From Siminovitchia sediminis (GTDB lineage Bacteria; Bacillota; Bacilli; Bacillales; Bacillaceae_C): a stretch of DNA of 64,000 nt. The position numbers and the translations under genes are program-made. The DNA lies in the NCBI RefSeq assembly GCF_042680885.1, contig NZ_JBHUEO010000026.1:1-64000 (forward strand), written 5' to 3'. A model generated the notes under the pieces. The model was not told the origin of the DNA and made no database searches. It saw only the letters and a list, made by a program, of their open reading frames with translations. Shown in pieces: positions 16,046 through 24,273 of the stretch (its first letter is position 1; the number at the start of each line of letters is the position of its first letter).

Positions 16046-16894
16046 ATGAAAGCCAAGAAACAAAGACTGGATGTGTTACTTGTTGAGAGGGGTTTGGCGG
16101 AAACACGCGAAAAAGCAAAGAGAGCCATTATGGCAGGGCTTGTTTTTACAAATGAAACCCGTCTCGATAAAGCTGGTGAAAAGGTGGATGTGGATATTCC
16201 CCTGAGAATGAAAGGGAATATCACGCGATATGTGAGCAGGGGCGGCTTAAAGCTGGAAAAAGCTTTGAGCACGTTTCATCTATCCGTACAGGACAGAGTT
16301 CTGTTGGATATTGGTGCATCAACGGGAGGCTTTACAGACTGTGCCCTGCAGCATGGAGCAAAGATGTCTTATGCCCTTGACGTCGGATACAATCAGCTTG
16401 CGTGGAAGCTGCGTCAAGACGATCGTGTTGTAGTCATGGAGCGAACGAATTTCCGATATGTCACTCCTGATGACTTTCGGGGACCCAAACCGGATTTCGC
16501 CTCCATCGACGTTTCATTCATTTCCCTCAGACTTATTTTGCCCGTACTCAAAACATTGCTTGTATCTGGTAGTGACATTGTTGCCCTCATTAAACCGCAG
16601 TTTGAAGCCGGCAAGGAGCAGGTAGGAAAAAAAGGAATTGTCCGCGATCCTCATGTTCATATTGAGGTCATTCATCGTGTTCAAACAATGGCCCTGTCCG
16701 AAGGGTATGATGTGATAGATCTTTCCTTTTCACCGATTACCGGCGGTGAAGGCAATATAGAGTTTCTCATTCATCTCAAGTGGGAAGGCGGCAAGTCCGA
16801 GGGGACGGATCAAAGCTTGAAATCTCCGGAAGAGATTGTCCGCGAGGCACACGAACAATTCAATAAAACGAGTAAACATAAGGGATCATCTTGA
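16046..16894 (+). CDS. yqxC: TlyA family 16S/23S rRNA methyltransferase-like protein
   Basis: An N-terminal S4 RNA-binding domain (RLDVLLVERGLAETREKAKRA) is joined to an FtsJ-like methyltransferase with SAM motif LLDIGASTGGFTDC near residue 88 and LIKPQFEAGKEQVGKKG near residue 180. TlyA homologues 2'-O-methylate rRNA and are also annotated as hemolysin-like; which rRNA site is used here is not known. Length is 282 aa. The ATG follows the dxs stop by four bases, so the two genes are cotranscribed. The stop lies inside the terminator. Confidence 0.92.
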   Translation: MKAKKQRLDVLLVERGLAETREKAKRAIMAGLVFTNETRLDKAGEKVDVDIPLRMKGNITRYVSRGGLKLEKALSTFHLSVQDRVLLDIGASTGGFTDCALQHGAKMSYALDVGYNQLAWKLRQDDRVVVMERTNFRYVTPDDFRGPKPDFASIDVSFISLRLILPVLKTLLVSGSDIVALIKPQFEAGKEQVGKKGIVRDPHVHIEVIHRVQTMALSEGYDVIDLSFSPITGGEGNIEFLIHLKWEGGKSEGTDQSLKSPEEIVREAHEQFNKTSKHKGSS

Positions 16895-16910
16895 AAAGAT
16901 CCCTTTTTTT
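16880..16910 (+). terminator. Terminator of the dxs-yqxC unit
   Basis: AAGGGATC and GATCCCTT arms with a ten-base loop, then a T run. The yqxC stop codon lies in the loop. Confidence 0.88.
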
Positions 16911-16936
16911 TATGCATGTTTTTCAATATGGGTTGC

Positions 16937-16994
16937 TTGCACCTTTTTATTGAGTTCATTATAATACAAACTAATGTATGTATAAAAATACATA
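16937..16994 (+). promoter_or_regulatory. argR promoter with an ARG-box palindrome
   Basis: TTGCAC at 16937-16942, 17 bases, TATAAT at 16960-16965. At 16977-16994 lies an 18-base palindrome with halves TATGTAT and ATACATA around AAAA, the length and TGNAT-W4-ATNCA layout of an arginine repressor box. It covers the start of the transcript, so autorepression is likely. Confidence 0.7.
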
Positions 16995-17022
16995 TTTATG
17001 TAAATTTGGTGAGGTGGGATTC

Positions 17023-17472
17023 GTGAGTAAAGGCCGACGGCATTTAAAAATACGCGAGGTAATTGGAACAAAGGAAATTGAAACTCAAGATGAACTTGTC
17101 GATTACTTGAAGGAACAAGGTTTTAACGTTACGCAGGCGACTGTATCGCGGGATATCAAAGAACTGCATCTGGTTAAAGTCCCATTGCCGGACGGACGCT
17201 ATAAATACAGTCTGCCTGCCGACCAGCGTTTTAATCCTTTGCAAAAGCTAAAGCGATCGCTGACTGATTCTTTTGTCAGCATAGATTATACAGATCATTT
17301 AATTGTGCTTAAAACACTCCCGGGTAACGCCCAGGCAATCGGGGCACTTATTGACCATTTGGATTGGGAAGAGATCATGGGCACGATTTGCGGAGATGAT
17401 ACTTGTCTCATCATATGTAGAACACCTGAAAATGCAATGGATATTAATGACCGTTTTATTCATATGCTGTAA
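17023..17472 (+). CDS. argR: Arginine repressor AhrC/ArgR
   Basis: Arginine-responsive hexameric regulator of arginine synthesis and breakdown. The winged-helix domain has TQATVSRDIKELHL near residue 38. The C-terminal arginine-binding domain carries LPGNAQAIGALIDHLDW and the GTICGDDT motif near residue 122. The GTG at 17023 after GAGGTGGG gives 149 aa, the B. subtilis length; the ATG at 16978 lies within the operator. Followed by recN, as in many Bacillota. Confidence 0.95.
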   Translation: MSKGRRHLKIREVIGTKEIETQDELVDYLKEQGFNVTQATVSRDIKELHLVKVPLPDGRYKYSLPADQRFNPLQKLKRSLTDSFVSIDYTDHLIVLKTLPGNAQAIGALIDHLDWEEIMGTICGDDTCLIICRTPENAMDINDRFIHML

Positions 17473-17496
17473 GCTCACGACAAGGGAGTGAATCCG

Positions 17497-19170
17497 TTGT
17501 TACAAGAACTAACGATCAGAAACTTTGCTATTATTGATGAAATTTCTATAACTTTTTCTGAAGGGCTTACCGTACTGACGGGAGAAACAGGCGCAGGTAA
17601 ATCCATTATCATTGATGCTGTCCATTTGTTGGTCGGAGGCCGCGGATCTTCTGAATATGTCAGACATGGAGCATCCAAGGCTGAAATTGAGGGGCTCTTT
17701 TTTATATCGGAACAGCACCCCTGTTTTGAAAAAGCACATGAACTGGGGATTGAGATAGAAGATGGCATGCTCATCCTTCGAAGGGACATTTCCAACAGCG
17801 GCAAGAGCATTTGCCGAATAAACGGCAAACTGGTAACGCTGGCCATTTTAAGAAAACTGGGGAGCACACTTATTGATATTCATGGCCAGCACGAGCACCA
17901 GGAACTAATGAATGAAACCATGCATTTATTTTTACTGGATGACTTTGGAAGTGAGGAAATTGACGAACAACTTGCTGATTATCATCAAAAATATAACGTG
18001 TTATCCGAAACCGAAAAGAAAATTCGGGAGTTGAGCAAGAATGAGCAGCAGATCGCTCAAAGGCTCGATTTACTTCAGTTTCAGGTTCAGGAAATTGAAA
18101 ATGCCCAGCTGTCTTTGAATGAAGATCAAATGCTTGAAGAAGAGAAAACGCGGCTTGTCAATTATGAAAAATTGTTTGAATCTCTTAAAGAAGGTTATGA
18201 AAACCTCCAAAACGAGCGAAAGGGTCTGGATTACGTCAGCCAGGCCATGAGTGTTCTTGAGACAGCTGCGGATGTGGACCCAAGATATAAGGAGTTGTAT
18301 GAGTCTGTTTCCAACAGTTATTACATGCTGGAAGATACGGCAAGGTCGATAAGAAATGAGCTTGAGATACTGGAATTTGACCCGCAGCGCCTGAACGAAA
18401 TAGAACTGCGCCTGAATGAGATTAATCAGCTAAAAAGAAAGTACGGGCCTACAGTTGAAGAAATTCTGGCTTATTTGGCAAAAATAAAAGAAGAGCTGGA
18501 GTCCATGATTCACCGAGATAGTACAGTGGAACAACTGCAGAAAGAACAGTCCATACAAATGAAAGAAGCAAAAGAAGCTGGAAAACGCCTTAGCCGGCTT
18601 CGGAAGAAATGGGCTAAAAAATTAATAAACGCTATACATCAGGAATTGAAGGTGCTTTACATGGATAAAACTGTATTTGATGTAAGCATTAAAGAACAAG
18701 AGATGACTCCAGACGGTCTGGATCTTGTCCAATTTTATCTTTCCACAAATCCAGGAGAACCATTAAAGCCTTTATCAAAAGTGGCATCAGGAGGAGAGCT
18801 TTCAAGGATTATGCTTGCACTCAAAACCATTTTTTCAAAAAGAGTCACATCAGTCATTTTTGATGAAGTGGATACGGGTGTCAGCGGACGAGTGGCTCAG
18901 GCAATGGCAGAAAAAATCCATCAAATTTCTGTTCACTCGCAAGTTCTTTGTATTTCTCATTTGCCTCAAGTGGCGGCAATGGCAGACACCCATCTGCTGA
19001 TTTCCAAGAATATAACAGAAGGCAGAACTCGCACAGTGATCAGGAGCCTGAATAAAACAGAAAAAATCAACGAAATTGGCAGAATGATTTCGGGTACGGA
19101 AATTACTCCTATTACCAAAAAGCATGCCAAGGAATTGGTAGAAATTGCTTATACACTGAAAACAAAATAA
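17497..19170 (+). CDS. recN: DNA repair protein RecN
   Basis: SMC-like ATPase that gathers broken DNA ends early in recombination. Walker A GETGAGKS lies near residue 29, a long coiled coil spans about residues 150-370, and the ABC signature SGGELSRIMLAL and Walker B VIFDEVDTG lie near residues 430 and 455. The TTG at 17497 is preferred: it is eight bases after AAGGGAG and gives the family N-terminus LQELTIRNFAIID, whereas GTG 17488 overlaps that ribosome site. Length is 557 aa. A second gap of about 120 bases precedes spoIVB. Confidence 0.95.
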   Translation: MLQELTIRNFAIIDEISITFSEGLTVLTGETGAGKSIIIDAVHLLVGGRGSSEYVRHGASKAEIEGLFFISEQHPCFEKAHELGIEIEDGMLILRRDISNSGKSICRINGKLVTLAILRKLGSTLIDIHGQHEHQELMNETMHLFLLDDFGSEEIDEQLADYHQKYNVLSETEKKIRELSKNEQQIAQRLDLLQFQVQEIENAQLSLNEDQMLEEEKTRLVNYEKLFESLKEGYENLQNERKGLDYVSQAMSVLETAADVDPRYKELYESVSNSYYMLEDTARSIRNELEILEFDPQRLNEIELRLNEINQLKRKYGPTVEEILAYLAKIKEELESMIHRDSTVEQLQKEQSIQMKEAKEAGKRLSRLRKKWAKKLINAIHQELKVLYMDKTVFDVSIKEQEMTPDGLDLVQFYLSTNPGEPLKPLSKVASGGELSRIMLALKTIFSKRVTSVIFDEVDTGVSGRVAQAMAEKIHQISVHSQVLCISHLPQVAAMADTHLLISKNITEGRTRTVIRSLNKTEKINEIGRMISGTEITPITKKHAKELVEIAYTLKTK

Positions 19171-19290
19171 TCTGCTTGTAATCCTATCCTTCAATGGACA
19201 TCTTTTTTTTCGGTACCAGCTAATAAATGCCCGCTCCTGAGGTCAAATTATAATTGTGGACTAGAAGGCGAGGAGAGTGAAAATAAACGC

Positions 19291-20577
19291 ATGAAAGATC
19301 GACTCAGACAACTTACGGGTGTAATTCTCCTTGTTTTTCTTCTTCTTCTTGGCTTTTCTAAGCCGTTTCAGGAATATATCGCCATACCGACCTCCATTAC
19401 CTTGCTGGAAGGGCAGGAGCACCAGATACCGAAAGCCAAGGCTATCTCGGCCATGGCTGATTCCTCTGAAGCATTTTCGTATAAAGAGCAGGCGGATTCC
19501 GTTTCTCTATCCGCAGATTCACCGGGCAAAGATGAATTATTTATGCAAATTGCCGGCCTGCCTGTAAAAAAGGTGGATGTGAACGTCCTAAAAAACTTTA
19601 AGGTGGTGCCTGGAGGCCAGTCCATTGGTGTTCAATTGAATACTCTCGGTGTCCTTGTAGTAGGTCATCATCTTGTGATGACAAAGGACAGTAAAGCGTC
19701 TCCGGGAGAAGACGCAGGTATTCAAGTTGGTGATATTATTACCAAAATCAATGGAAAAAAGATCGAAAAAATGGAACAGGTAGCTCCTTATGTGGAAGAA
19801 GCAGGAAGAAACGGGAAAGCGCTTGATTTAACAGTACAAAGAGAAAAAAGTCAATTTCAAACAAAGCTGCTTCCAGTCAAAGACGAAAAGGAACAGGAAT
19901 ATAAACTGGGTTTGTATATTAGGGATTCAGCTGCCGGGATTGGGACTATGACTTTTTACGAACCGAAAACAAAGAAATATGGCGCTTTGGGACACGTCAT
20001 TTCTGATGTAGATACAAAAAAACCGATTGTTGTAGAAAATGGAAAAATTGTTCATTCAACTGTCACTTCGATTGAAAAAGGTAAAAATGGAACACCCGGT
20101 GAAAAATTAGCACGCTTTTCAGGAAACCGGGAGGTTATTGGGAATATCACTTTAAATAGCCCTTTTGGCATATTTGGGACTTTAACTAAAGATATAAAAA
20201 ATGGCACGATGGATCAAGCAATGCCTATTGGCTTATCCCATCAGGTCAAAGAAGGACCTGCCAAAATATTAACAGTCGTGGAAGGCAATGAAGTCGAGCC
20301 TTACGATATTGAAATCATCAGTACGGTTCCACAAAAATTTCCTGCCACCAAAGGCATGGTGATTAAAGTGACCGATGAACGGCTCATCAGAAAGACGGGC
20401 GGCATTGTCCAGGGAATGAGCGGAAGTCCAATCATTCAGGACGGTAAGCTTGTAGGAGCTGTTACCCACGTATTTGTTAATGATCCCGCATCAGGATACG
20501 GGGTCCATATTGAATGGATGCTTCACGAAGCCGGAATTGATATTTATGAACAGCAAGAGCTGGATAAGGTGAGCTGA
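19291..20577 (+). CDS. spoIVB: SpoIVB serine peptidase, signal for SpoIVFB/sigma-K activation
   Basis: Forespore-secreted S55 peptidase that cleaves SpoIVFA, releasing pro-sigma-K processing in the mother cell. An N-terminal membrane segment (residues 8-25) is followed by a PDZ domain near residues 110-190 (SPGEDAGIQVGDIITKINGKKI). The S55 domain has the histidine in GALGHVISDVD near residue 235 and the serine in QGMSGSPII near residue 378. Length is 428 aa against 426. The start follows GGCGAGGAGAG. It lies before spo0A, the conserved order. Confidence 0.96.
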   Translation: MKDRLRQLTGVILLVFLLLLGFSKPFQEYIAIPTSITLLEGQEHQIPKAKAISAMADSSEAFSYKEQADSVSLSADSPGKDELFMQIAGLPVKKVDVNVLKNFKVVPGGQSIGVQLNTLGVLVVGHHLVMTKDSKASPGEDAGIQVGDIITKINGKKIEKMEQVAPYVEEAGRNGKALDLTVQREKSQFQTKLLPVKDEKEQEYKLGLYIRDSAAGIGTMTFYEPKTKKYGALGHVISDVDTKKPIVVENGKIVHSTVTSIEKGKNGTPGEKLARFSGNREVIGNITLNSPFGIFGTLTKDIKNGTMDQAMPIGLSHQVKEGPAKILTVVEGNEVEPYDIEIISTVPQKFPATKGMVIKVTDERLIRKTGGIVQGMSGSPIIQDGKLVGAVTHVFVNDPASGYGVHIEWMLHEAGIDIYEQQELDKVS

Positions 20578-20603
20578 AGAGGGCGCAGGCCCTCTTTTTT
20601 TTG
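20578..20603 (+). terminator. Terminator of spoIVB
   Basis: GAGGGC and GCCCTC arms with a four-base loop, then eight T. Confidence 0.9.
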
Positions 20604-20615
20604 CAGATCAAAAAA

Positions 20616-20664
20616 TTCGACAATCCCTATCGTATGATATCTAATGGTGGCACAACGCGTCGAA
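20616..20664 (+). promoter_or_regulatory. Candidate Spo0A boxes upstream of spo0A
   Basis: TTCGACA at 20616-20622 is the exact complement of the 0A box TGTCGAA. CGTCGAA at 20658-20664 is one base off. Boxes at this place fit the known autoregulation of spo0A. The interval 20603-20807 otherwise holds only AT-rich promoter DNA; I could not place the sigma-A and sigma-H promoters with confidence. Confidence 0.55.
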
Positions 20665-20807
20665 ACAATTAGCAAATAAAAGCTATTATTGTATTTTTTC
20701 CTTATTTTGAAAGAATTTAAAGGAATTTAACTTCCATTGGCGTATTTGTTTGTTAGAATATAGTAAATGAAGTCATTATTCTTTTTTAAAGTTGGGGAGG
20801 ATGCAAA

Positions 20808-21590
20808 TTGAATAAAATAAAAGTGGTTCTTGCAGATGATAATCGGGAATTGGTGGCCCTTTTGGAAGATTATATGGCAAATCAGTCAGATATTGAAGTC
20901 ATTGGAACCGCTCACAACGGACAAGAATGCCTGAACCTGCTGGAAAGCGTTGAACCGGACGTTCTTGTACTGGATATTATTATGCCGCACCTTGATGGGT
21001 TAGGTGTATTGGAAAGATTAAGAAGCACAGGTCAGCGTTTCCCGCACGTCATTATGCTGACTGCTTTCGGCCAAGAAGACGTAACGACGAAAGCCGTCGA
21101 ACTGGGGGCATCTTATTTTATTCTCAAACCATTTGATATGGATTATTTAGCCGGCCATATCCGGAATGCCGGCCAAAAAGGGGCCCGCAACTTTACTCCA
21201 TCGGCTGCGGCCAAATCTCCTGAAGAGAAAAAGCCACAAAACCTGGAAGCGAGTATTACGTCAGTGATTCACGAGATCGGTGTTCCGGCGCATATTAAAG
21301 GGTATTTGTATTTAAGAGAAGCCATCTCGATGGTATACCATGATATTGAGCTTTTAGGTGCGATTACGAAAGTGTTATATCCGGATATCGCCAAAAAATT
21401 TAACACAACTGCAAGCCGTGTGGAAAGAGCGATACGCCATGCAATTGAAGTCGCATGGAGCAGAGGGAATATCGATGCCATCTCATCATTATTTGGATAT
21501 ACCGTCAGCATGTCCAAGGCAAAACCCACCAATTCAGAATTTATCGCAATGGTTGCCGATAAGCTGAGGCTAGAGCATAAAGCGTCGTAA
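20808..21590 (+). CDS. spo0A: Sporulation master response regulator Spo0A
   Basis: End point of the phosphorelay; controls entry into sporulation. The receiver domain has ADDN at residues 9-12, phosphorylation site LDIIMPHLDG near residue 56 and the conserved lysine in FILKPFD near residue 106. The C-terminal DNA-binding domain carries the recognition helix TTASRVERAIRHAIE near residue 205. Length is 260 aa. The TTG start follows GGGGAGG. Confidence 0.97.
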   Translation: MNKIKVVLADDNRELVALLEDYMANQSDIEVIGTAHNGQECLNLLESVEPDVLVLDIIMPHLDGLGVLERLRSTGQRFPHVIMLTAFGQEDVTTKAVELGASYFILKPFDMDYLAGHIRNAGQKGARNFTPSAAAKSPEEKKPQNLEASITSVIHEIGVPAHIKGYLYLREAISMVYHDIELLGAITKVLYPDIAKKFNTTASRVERAIRHAIEVAWSRGNIDAISSLFGYTVSMSKAKPTNSEFIAMVADKLRLEHKAS

Positions 21591-21627
21591 ATGTTCGCCA
21601 AATCAGAATGCTTGCACATATCATTCC

Positions 21628-21659
21628 AAAAAAGGGTATGATGGTACTATCCTTTTTTA
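21628..21659 (+). terminator. Terminator of spo0A
   Basis: AAAAAAGG and CCTTTTTT arms around a 15-base loop, just upstream of the next gene. TTGCAC and TATGAT also occur here, so part may act as a promoter. Confidence 0.5.
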
Positions 21660-21671
21660 GGTGGTGAACAG

Positions 21672-22406
21672 ATGACGTTTATACTGGCACACCGGGGATC
21701 AGCCGGCACGCATCCCGAAAACACAATGGAATCTTTTATAGCGGCCGAAAAGGCAGGTGCAGACGGCATTGAGTTGGATGTACAACTGACAGCTGATCAT
21801 GAAATTGTGGTAATACATGACCTGACGGTTGATAGGACAACAAACGGAAGTGGATATGTTCATGAATTTACCTTTAAGGAGTTGTCCAAACTAAAAGCGA
21901 ATTATCATTCCACGCACTTTTTTAAAAAAAAATGCAGGATACCTGCATTGCGCGAAGTTTTTACATGGCTTTGCAGTAATAGTCTCTTATGTAATATTGA
22001 ACTGAAAAACGCTGTAACCCGTTATCGAGGCATGGAAAAAATGGTCATTGATCTTATAAGGGACTATGGGCTTGAGAAGCGTGTCATCCTTTCATCGTTT
22101 AACCGTCAGTCGCTGGTTCATTGCCTGGAAATTAACCCCGATATACAAACAGCTTTACTTTACAATGAGGCGTTCTGTCGGCCATGGGAATATGCAGGGA
22201 CACTGGGGGCAAGCGGTCTGCATCCAAAGCTGAAATGTATTACAGACAAGGATATACTCGCTTCCATGGAATATGGAGTGGCTGTGAGGCCATATACTGT
22301 TAATAAAGAAAAAGATATGAAAAGGCTTTTTTCCATCAATTGCTCGGCTATCATAACAGATTACCCGGGGAGGGCGTATCGGTTAAGGGAGCAAATTCAA
22401 TATTAA
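21672..22406 (+). CDS. yqiK: Glycerophosphodiester phosphodiesterase family protein
   Basis: GDPD-fold enzyme expected to hydrolyse glycerophosphodiesters to glycerol 3-phosphate and an alcohol. The catalytic motif HRGSAGTHPENT lies at residues 7-18, the metal-binding GIELDVQLTADHEIVVIHD at residues 36-54, and NIELKN near residue 114. There is no signal peptide, so it is probably cytoplasmic. Length is 244 aa. It lies after spo0A at the place of B. subtilis yqiK. The substrate is unknown. Confidence 0.88.
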   Translation: MTFILAHRGSAGTHPENTMESFIAAEKAGADGIELDVQLTADHEIVVIHDLTVDRTTNGSGYVHEFTFKELSKLKANYHSTHFFKKKCRIPALREVFTWLCSNSLLCNIELKNAVTRYRGMEKMVIDLIRDYGLEKRVILSSFNRQSLVHCLEINPDIQTALLYNEAFCRPWEYAGTLGASGLHPKLKCITDKDILASMEYGVAVRPYTVNKEKDMKRLFSINCSAIITDYPGRAYRLREQIQY

Positions 22407-22436
22407 AAGATCTGCCGCTGCCGCAGATCTTTTATT
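22404..22436 (+). terminator. Terminator of yqiK
   Basis: AAAAGATCTGC and GCAGATCTTTT arms with a six-base loop, then TATTTTAG. The following interval to 22650 contains no gene that I can support. GAATGACTCC near 22475 and GGAGTGATTC near 22574 form a distant imperfect inverted repeat. Confidence 0.85.
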
Positions 22437-22650
22437 TTAGCTAAAATAACAAAAATGAGGGGGTGTTGTGAAAGAATGACTCCAGCATGCCGGCTTACAG
22501 GACCGGTGTACAGCAGACCGACAAAGCGTATATGTGCTCCTCCCCCAAAGCTGATCCGAGGATGAAGGAGCCGGGAGTGATTCTAACGTTCTAACGGCAA
22601 ATGTGTTTTGCTGTGATGGCTGAACTTCCCTAATTCTGTTTGTCCGGTAC

Positions 22651-22902
22651 TTACTGTTTCTTACCAGCTCTTTTTTTAAAACGATCCTGGACTTTATTTC
22701 TTTTTCTGTCCCGGTGTAAAATAAACCCGCCTATAAAACCCAAACCTAAAATAAAAAAAATCAATCCCAAAAGAAATTGCAGCCATAGATAGGGTAAAGG
22801 CGGTTGCAATATTCCAAAAAGCATGTCCCTCATCAGTTTAATTCCATAGCCTGCCAGCAGGCCGGGCAGAACCAACAATACAAGTGCTATTATTCTGGCC
22901 AT
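22651..22902 (-). CDS. yqzF: Small membrane protein YqzF (DUF2627)
   Basis: An 83-aa protein with two hydrophobic segments (about residues 3-22 and 40-62) and a strongly basic tail. The pattern GIKLMRDMLFGILQPPLPYLW fits the DUF2627 family. Function is unknown. It is divergent from bcd, where B. subtilis keeps yqzF next to bkdR. A clear AAGGAGA ribosome site precedes the ATG. Confidence 0.85.
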   Translation of the reverse strand: MARIIALVLLVLPGLLAGYGIKLMRDMLFGILQPPLPYLWLQFLLGLIFFILGLGFIGGFILHRDRKRNKVQDRFKKRAGKKQ

Positions 22903-22956
22903 GTAAATCTCCTTAAGAAGTATACTTCAAAAAAAATCATATCCTATCGGTATCAT

Positions 22957-22985
22957 TTGTCAAGCTTCGCGCTTTTCGTTACAAT
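22957..22985 (+). promoter_or_regulatory. Sigma-A promoter of the bcd-bkd operon
   Basis: TTGTCA at 22957-22962, 17 bases, TACAAT at 22980-22985. No GG-N10-GC type -24/-12 sigma-54 element is seen upstream of bcd. The leader to 23080 has overlapping pairings CTGTC/GACAG (23005-23023) and ACAGG/CCTGT (23020-23040), the second followed by ATTTTTAT. Confidence 0.7.
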
Positions 22986-23080
22986 CAATTGTGGTGTTAA
23001 AAGGCTGTCCCTTTTGCCGACAGGTACATCATGAGCCTGTATTTTTATGGGCCATTAACCGATAAAGATGGGGTGAGCTA

Positions 23081-24178
23081 GTGGAAATCTTTGAAAACAT
23101 GGCCAAATACGATTATGAACAGCTGGTATTTTGCCATGATGAACAGTCTGGTTTAAAAGCCATCATTGCCATCCATGATACAACTCTTGGTCCTGCACTG
23201 GGAGGCACCCGGATGTGGACCTATGACAGTGAAGAGGCTGCCATTCGTGATGCACTTCGTCTTGCCAGAGGAATGACATACAAAAATGCGGCTGCCGGAT
23301 TGAACCTTGGCGGAGGAAAAGCCGTAATTATAGGAGATCCCAAAAAAGATAAAACAGAAGAGATGTTTCGCGCATACGGCAGGTTCATCCAGGGATTGAA
23401 CGGACGCTATATTACAGCAGAAGATGTGGGTACCACAGAAGAAGACATGGATATCATTTATGAGGAAACCAATTTTGTCACGGGTATTTCCTCTGCTTTC
23501 GGCTCTTCCGGCAACCCCTCACCTGTTACAGCATACGGGTGCTACGTCGGTATGAAAGCTGCAGTAAAGGAGGCCTTTGGCTCTGATTCACTTAAAGGAA
23601 GAACAGTTGCAGTTCAGGGTGTTGGAAATGTTGCCTTTGAACTTTGCCGTCATTTGCATGAAGAAGGCGCAAGTCTTATTGTTACAGATATCAATGAAGC
23701 AGCTGTAAAAAGGGCAGTGGAAACTTTCGATGCAGCGCAAGCAAGCCCCGAGGATATTTACGATGTAGAGGCAGATGTTTTTGCCCCATGTGCACTTGGT
23801 GCTATTATTAATGATCAAACCATTCCCAGGCTGAAAATGAAGGTCATTGCCGGTTCGGCCAACAATCAACTTAAAGAATCCAAGCATGGGGACATGATTC
23901 ATGAAAAAGGTATTGTTTACGCACCCGATTATGTGATTAATGCCGGAGGCGTTATCAATGTGGCAGATGAACTTTACGGTTATAATCAAGAGAGGGCGCT
24001 TAAGAAAGTAGAGACAATTTATCAAAATGTGGAGAAAGTCATTCAAATATCAAAACGTGATGGAATTCCCACCCATGCTGCTGCCGACCGGATGGCAGAG
24101 GAAAGAATTGAAAAAATACGCAAATCCAGAAGCCAATTCATACTGAATGACAAGCATATTCTGTACAATAGAATATAA
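23081..24178 (+). CDS. bcd: Leucine dehydrogenase (branched-chain amino acid dehydrogenase)
   Basis: NAD-dependent oxidative deamination of leucine, isoleucine and valine to 2-oxoacids. The glycine-rich ALGGTRMW is near residue 41, the catalytic lysine in GGGKAVI near residue 80 and the NAD-binding VQGVGNVAF near residue 182. Length is 365 aa. GTG start after TGGGGTGAG. The operon then runs through lpdV and bkdAA-bkdAB-bkdB, so this is the first step of the pathway. In B. subtilis ptb precedes and buk follows bcd; both are missing here. Confidence 0.95.
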   Translation: MEIFENMAKYDYEQLVFCHDEQSGLKAIIAIHDTTLGPALGGTRMWTYDSEEAAIRDALRLARGMTYKNAAAGLNLGGGKAVIIGDPKKDKTEEMFRAYGRFIQGLNGRYITAEDVGTTEEDMDIIYEETNFVTGISSAFGSSGNPSPVTAYGCYVGMKAAVKEAFGSDSLKGRTVAVQGVGNVAFELCRHLHEEGASLIVTDINEAAVKRAVETFDAAQASPEDIYDVEADVFAPCALGAIINDQTIPRLKMKVIAGSANNQLKESKHGDMIHEKGIVYAPDYVINAGGVINVADELYGYNQERALKKVETIYQNVEKVIQISKRDGIPTHAAADRMAEERIEKIRKSRSQFILNDKHILYNRI

Positions 24179-24273
24179 TGAACAATATCATCCGCCCGGT
24201 GTTATGTGTGATTGTTACTAAGATGAAAAACCGTGCGGATTGACTGTTTTTTGGATTAAAAGGGGGCATCCGA

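Noticed and set aside
20715..20765. Sigma-H promoter AGGAATTT...GAATA before spo0A
   Set aside because: The two elements are about 27 bases apart, twice the spacing that sigma-H needs.
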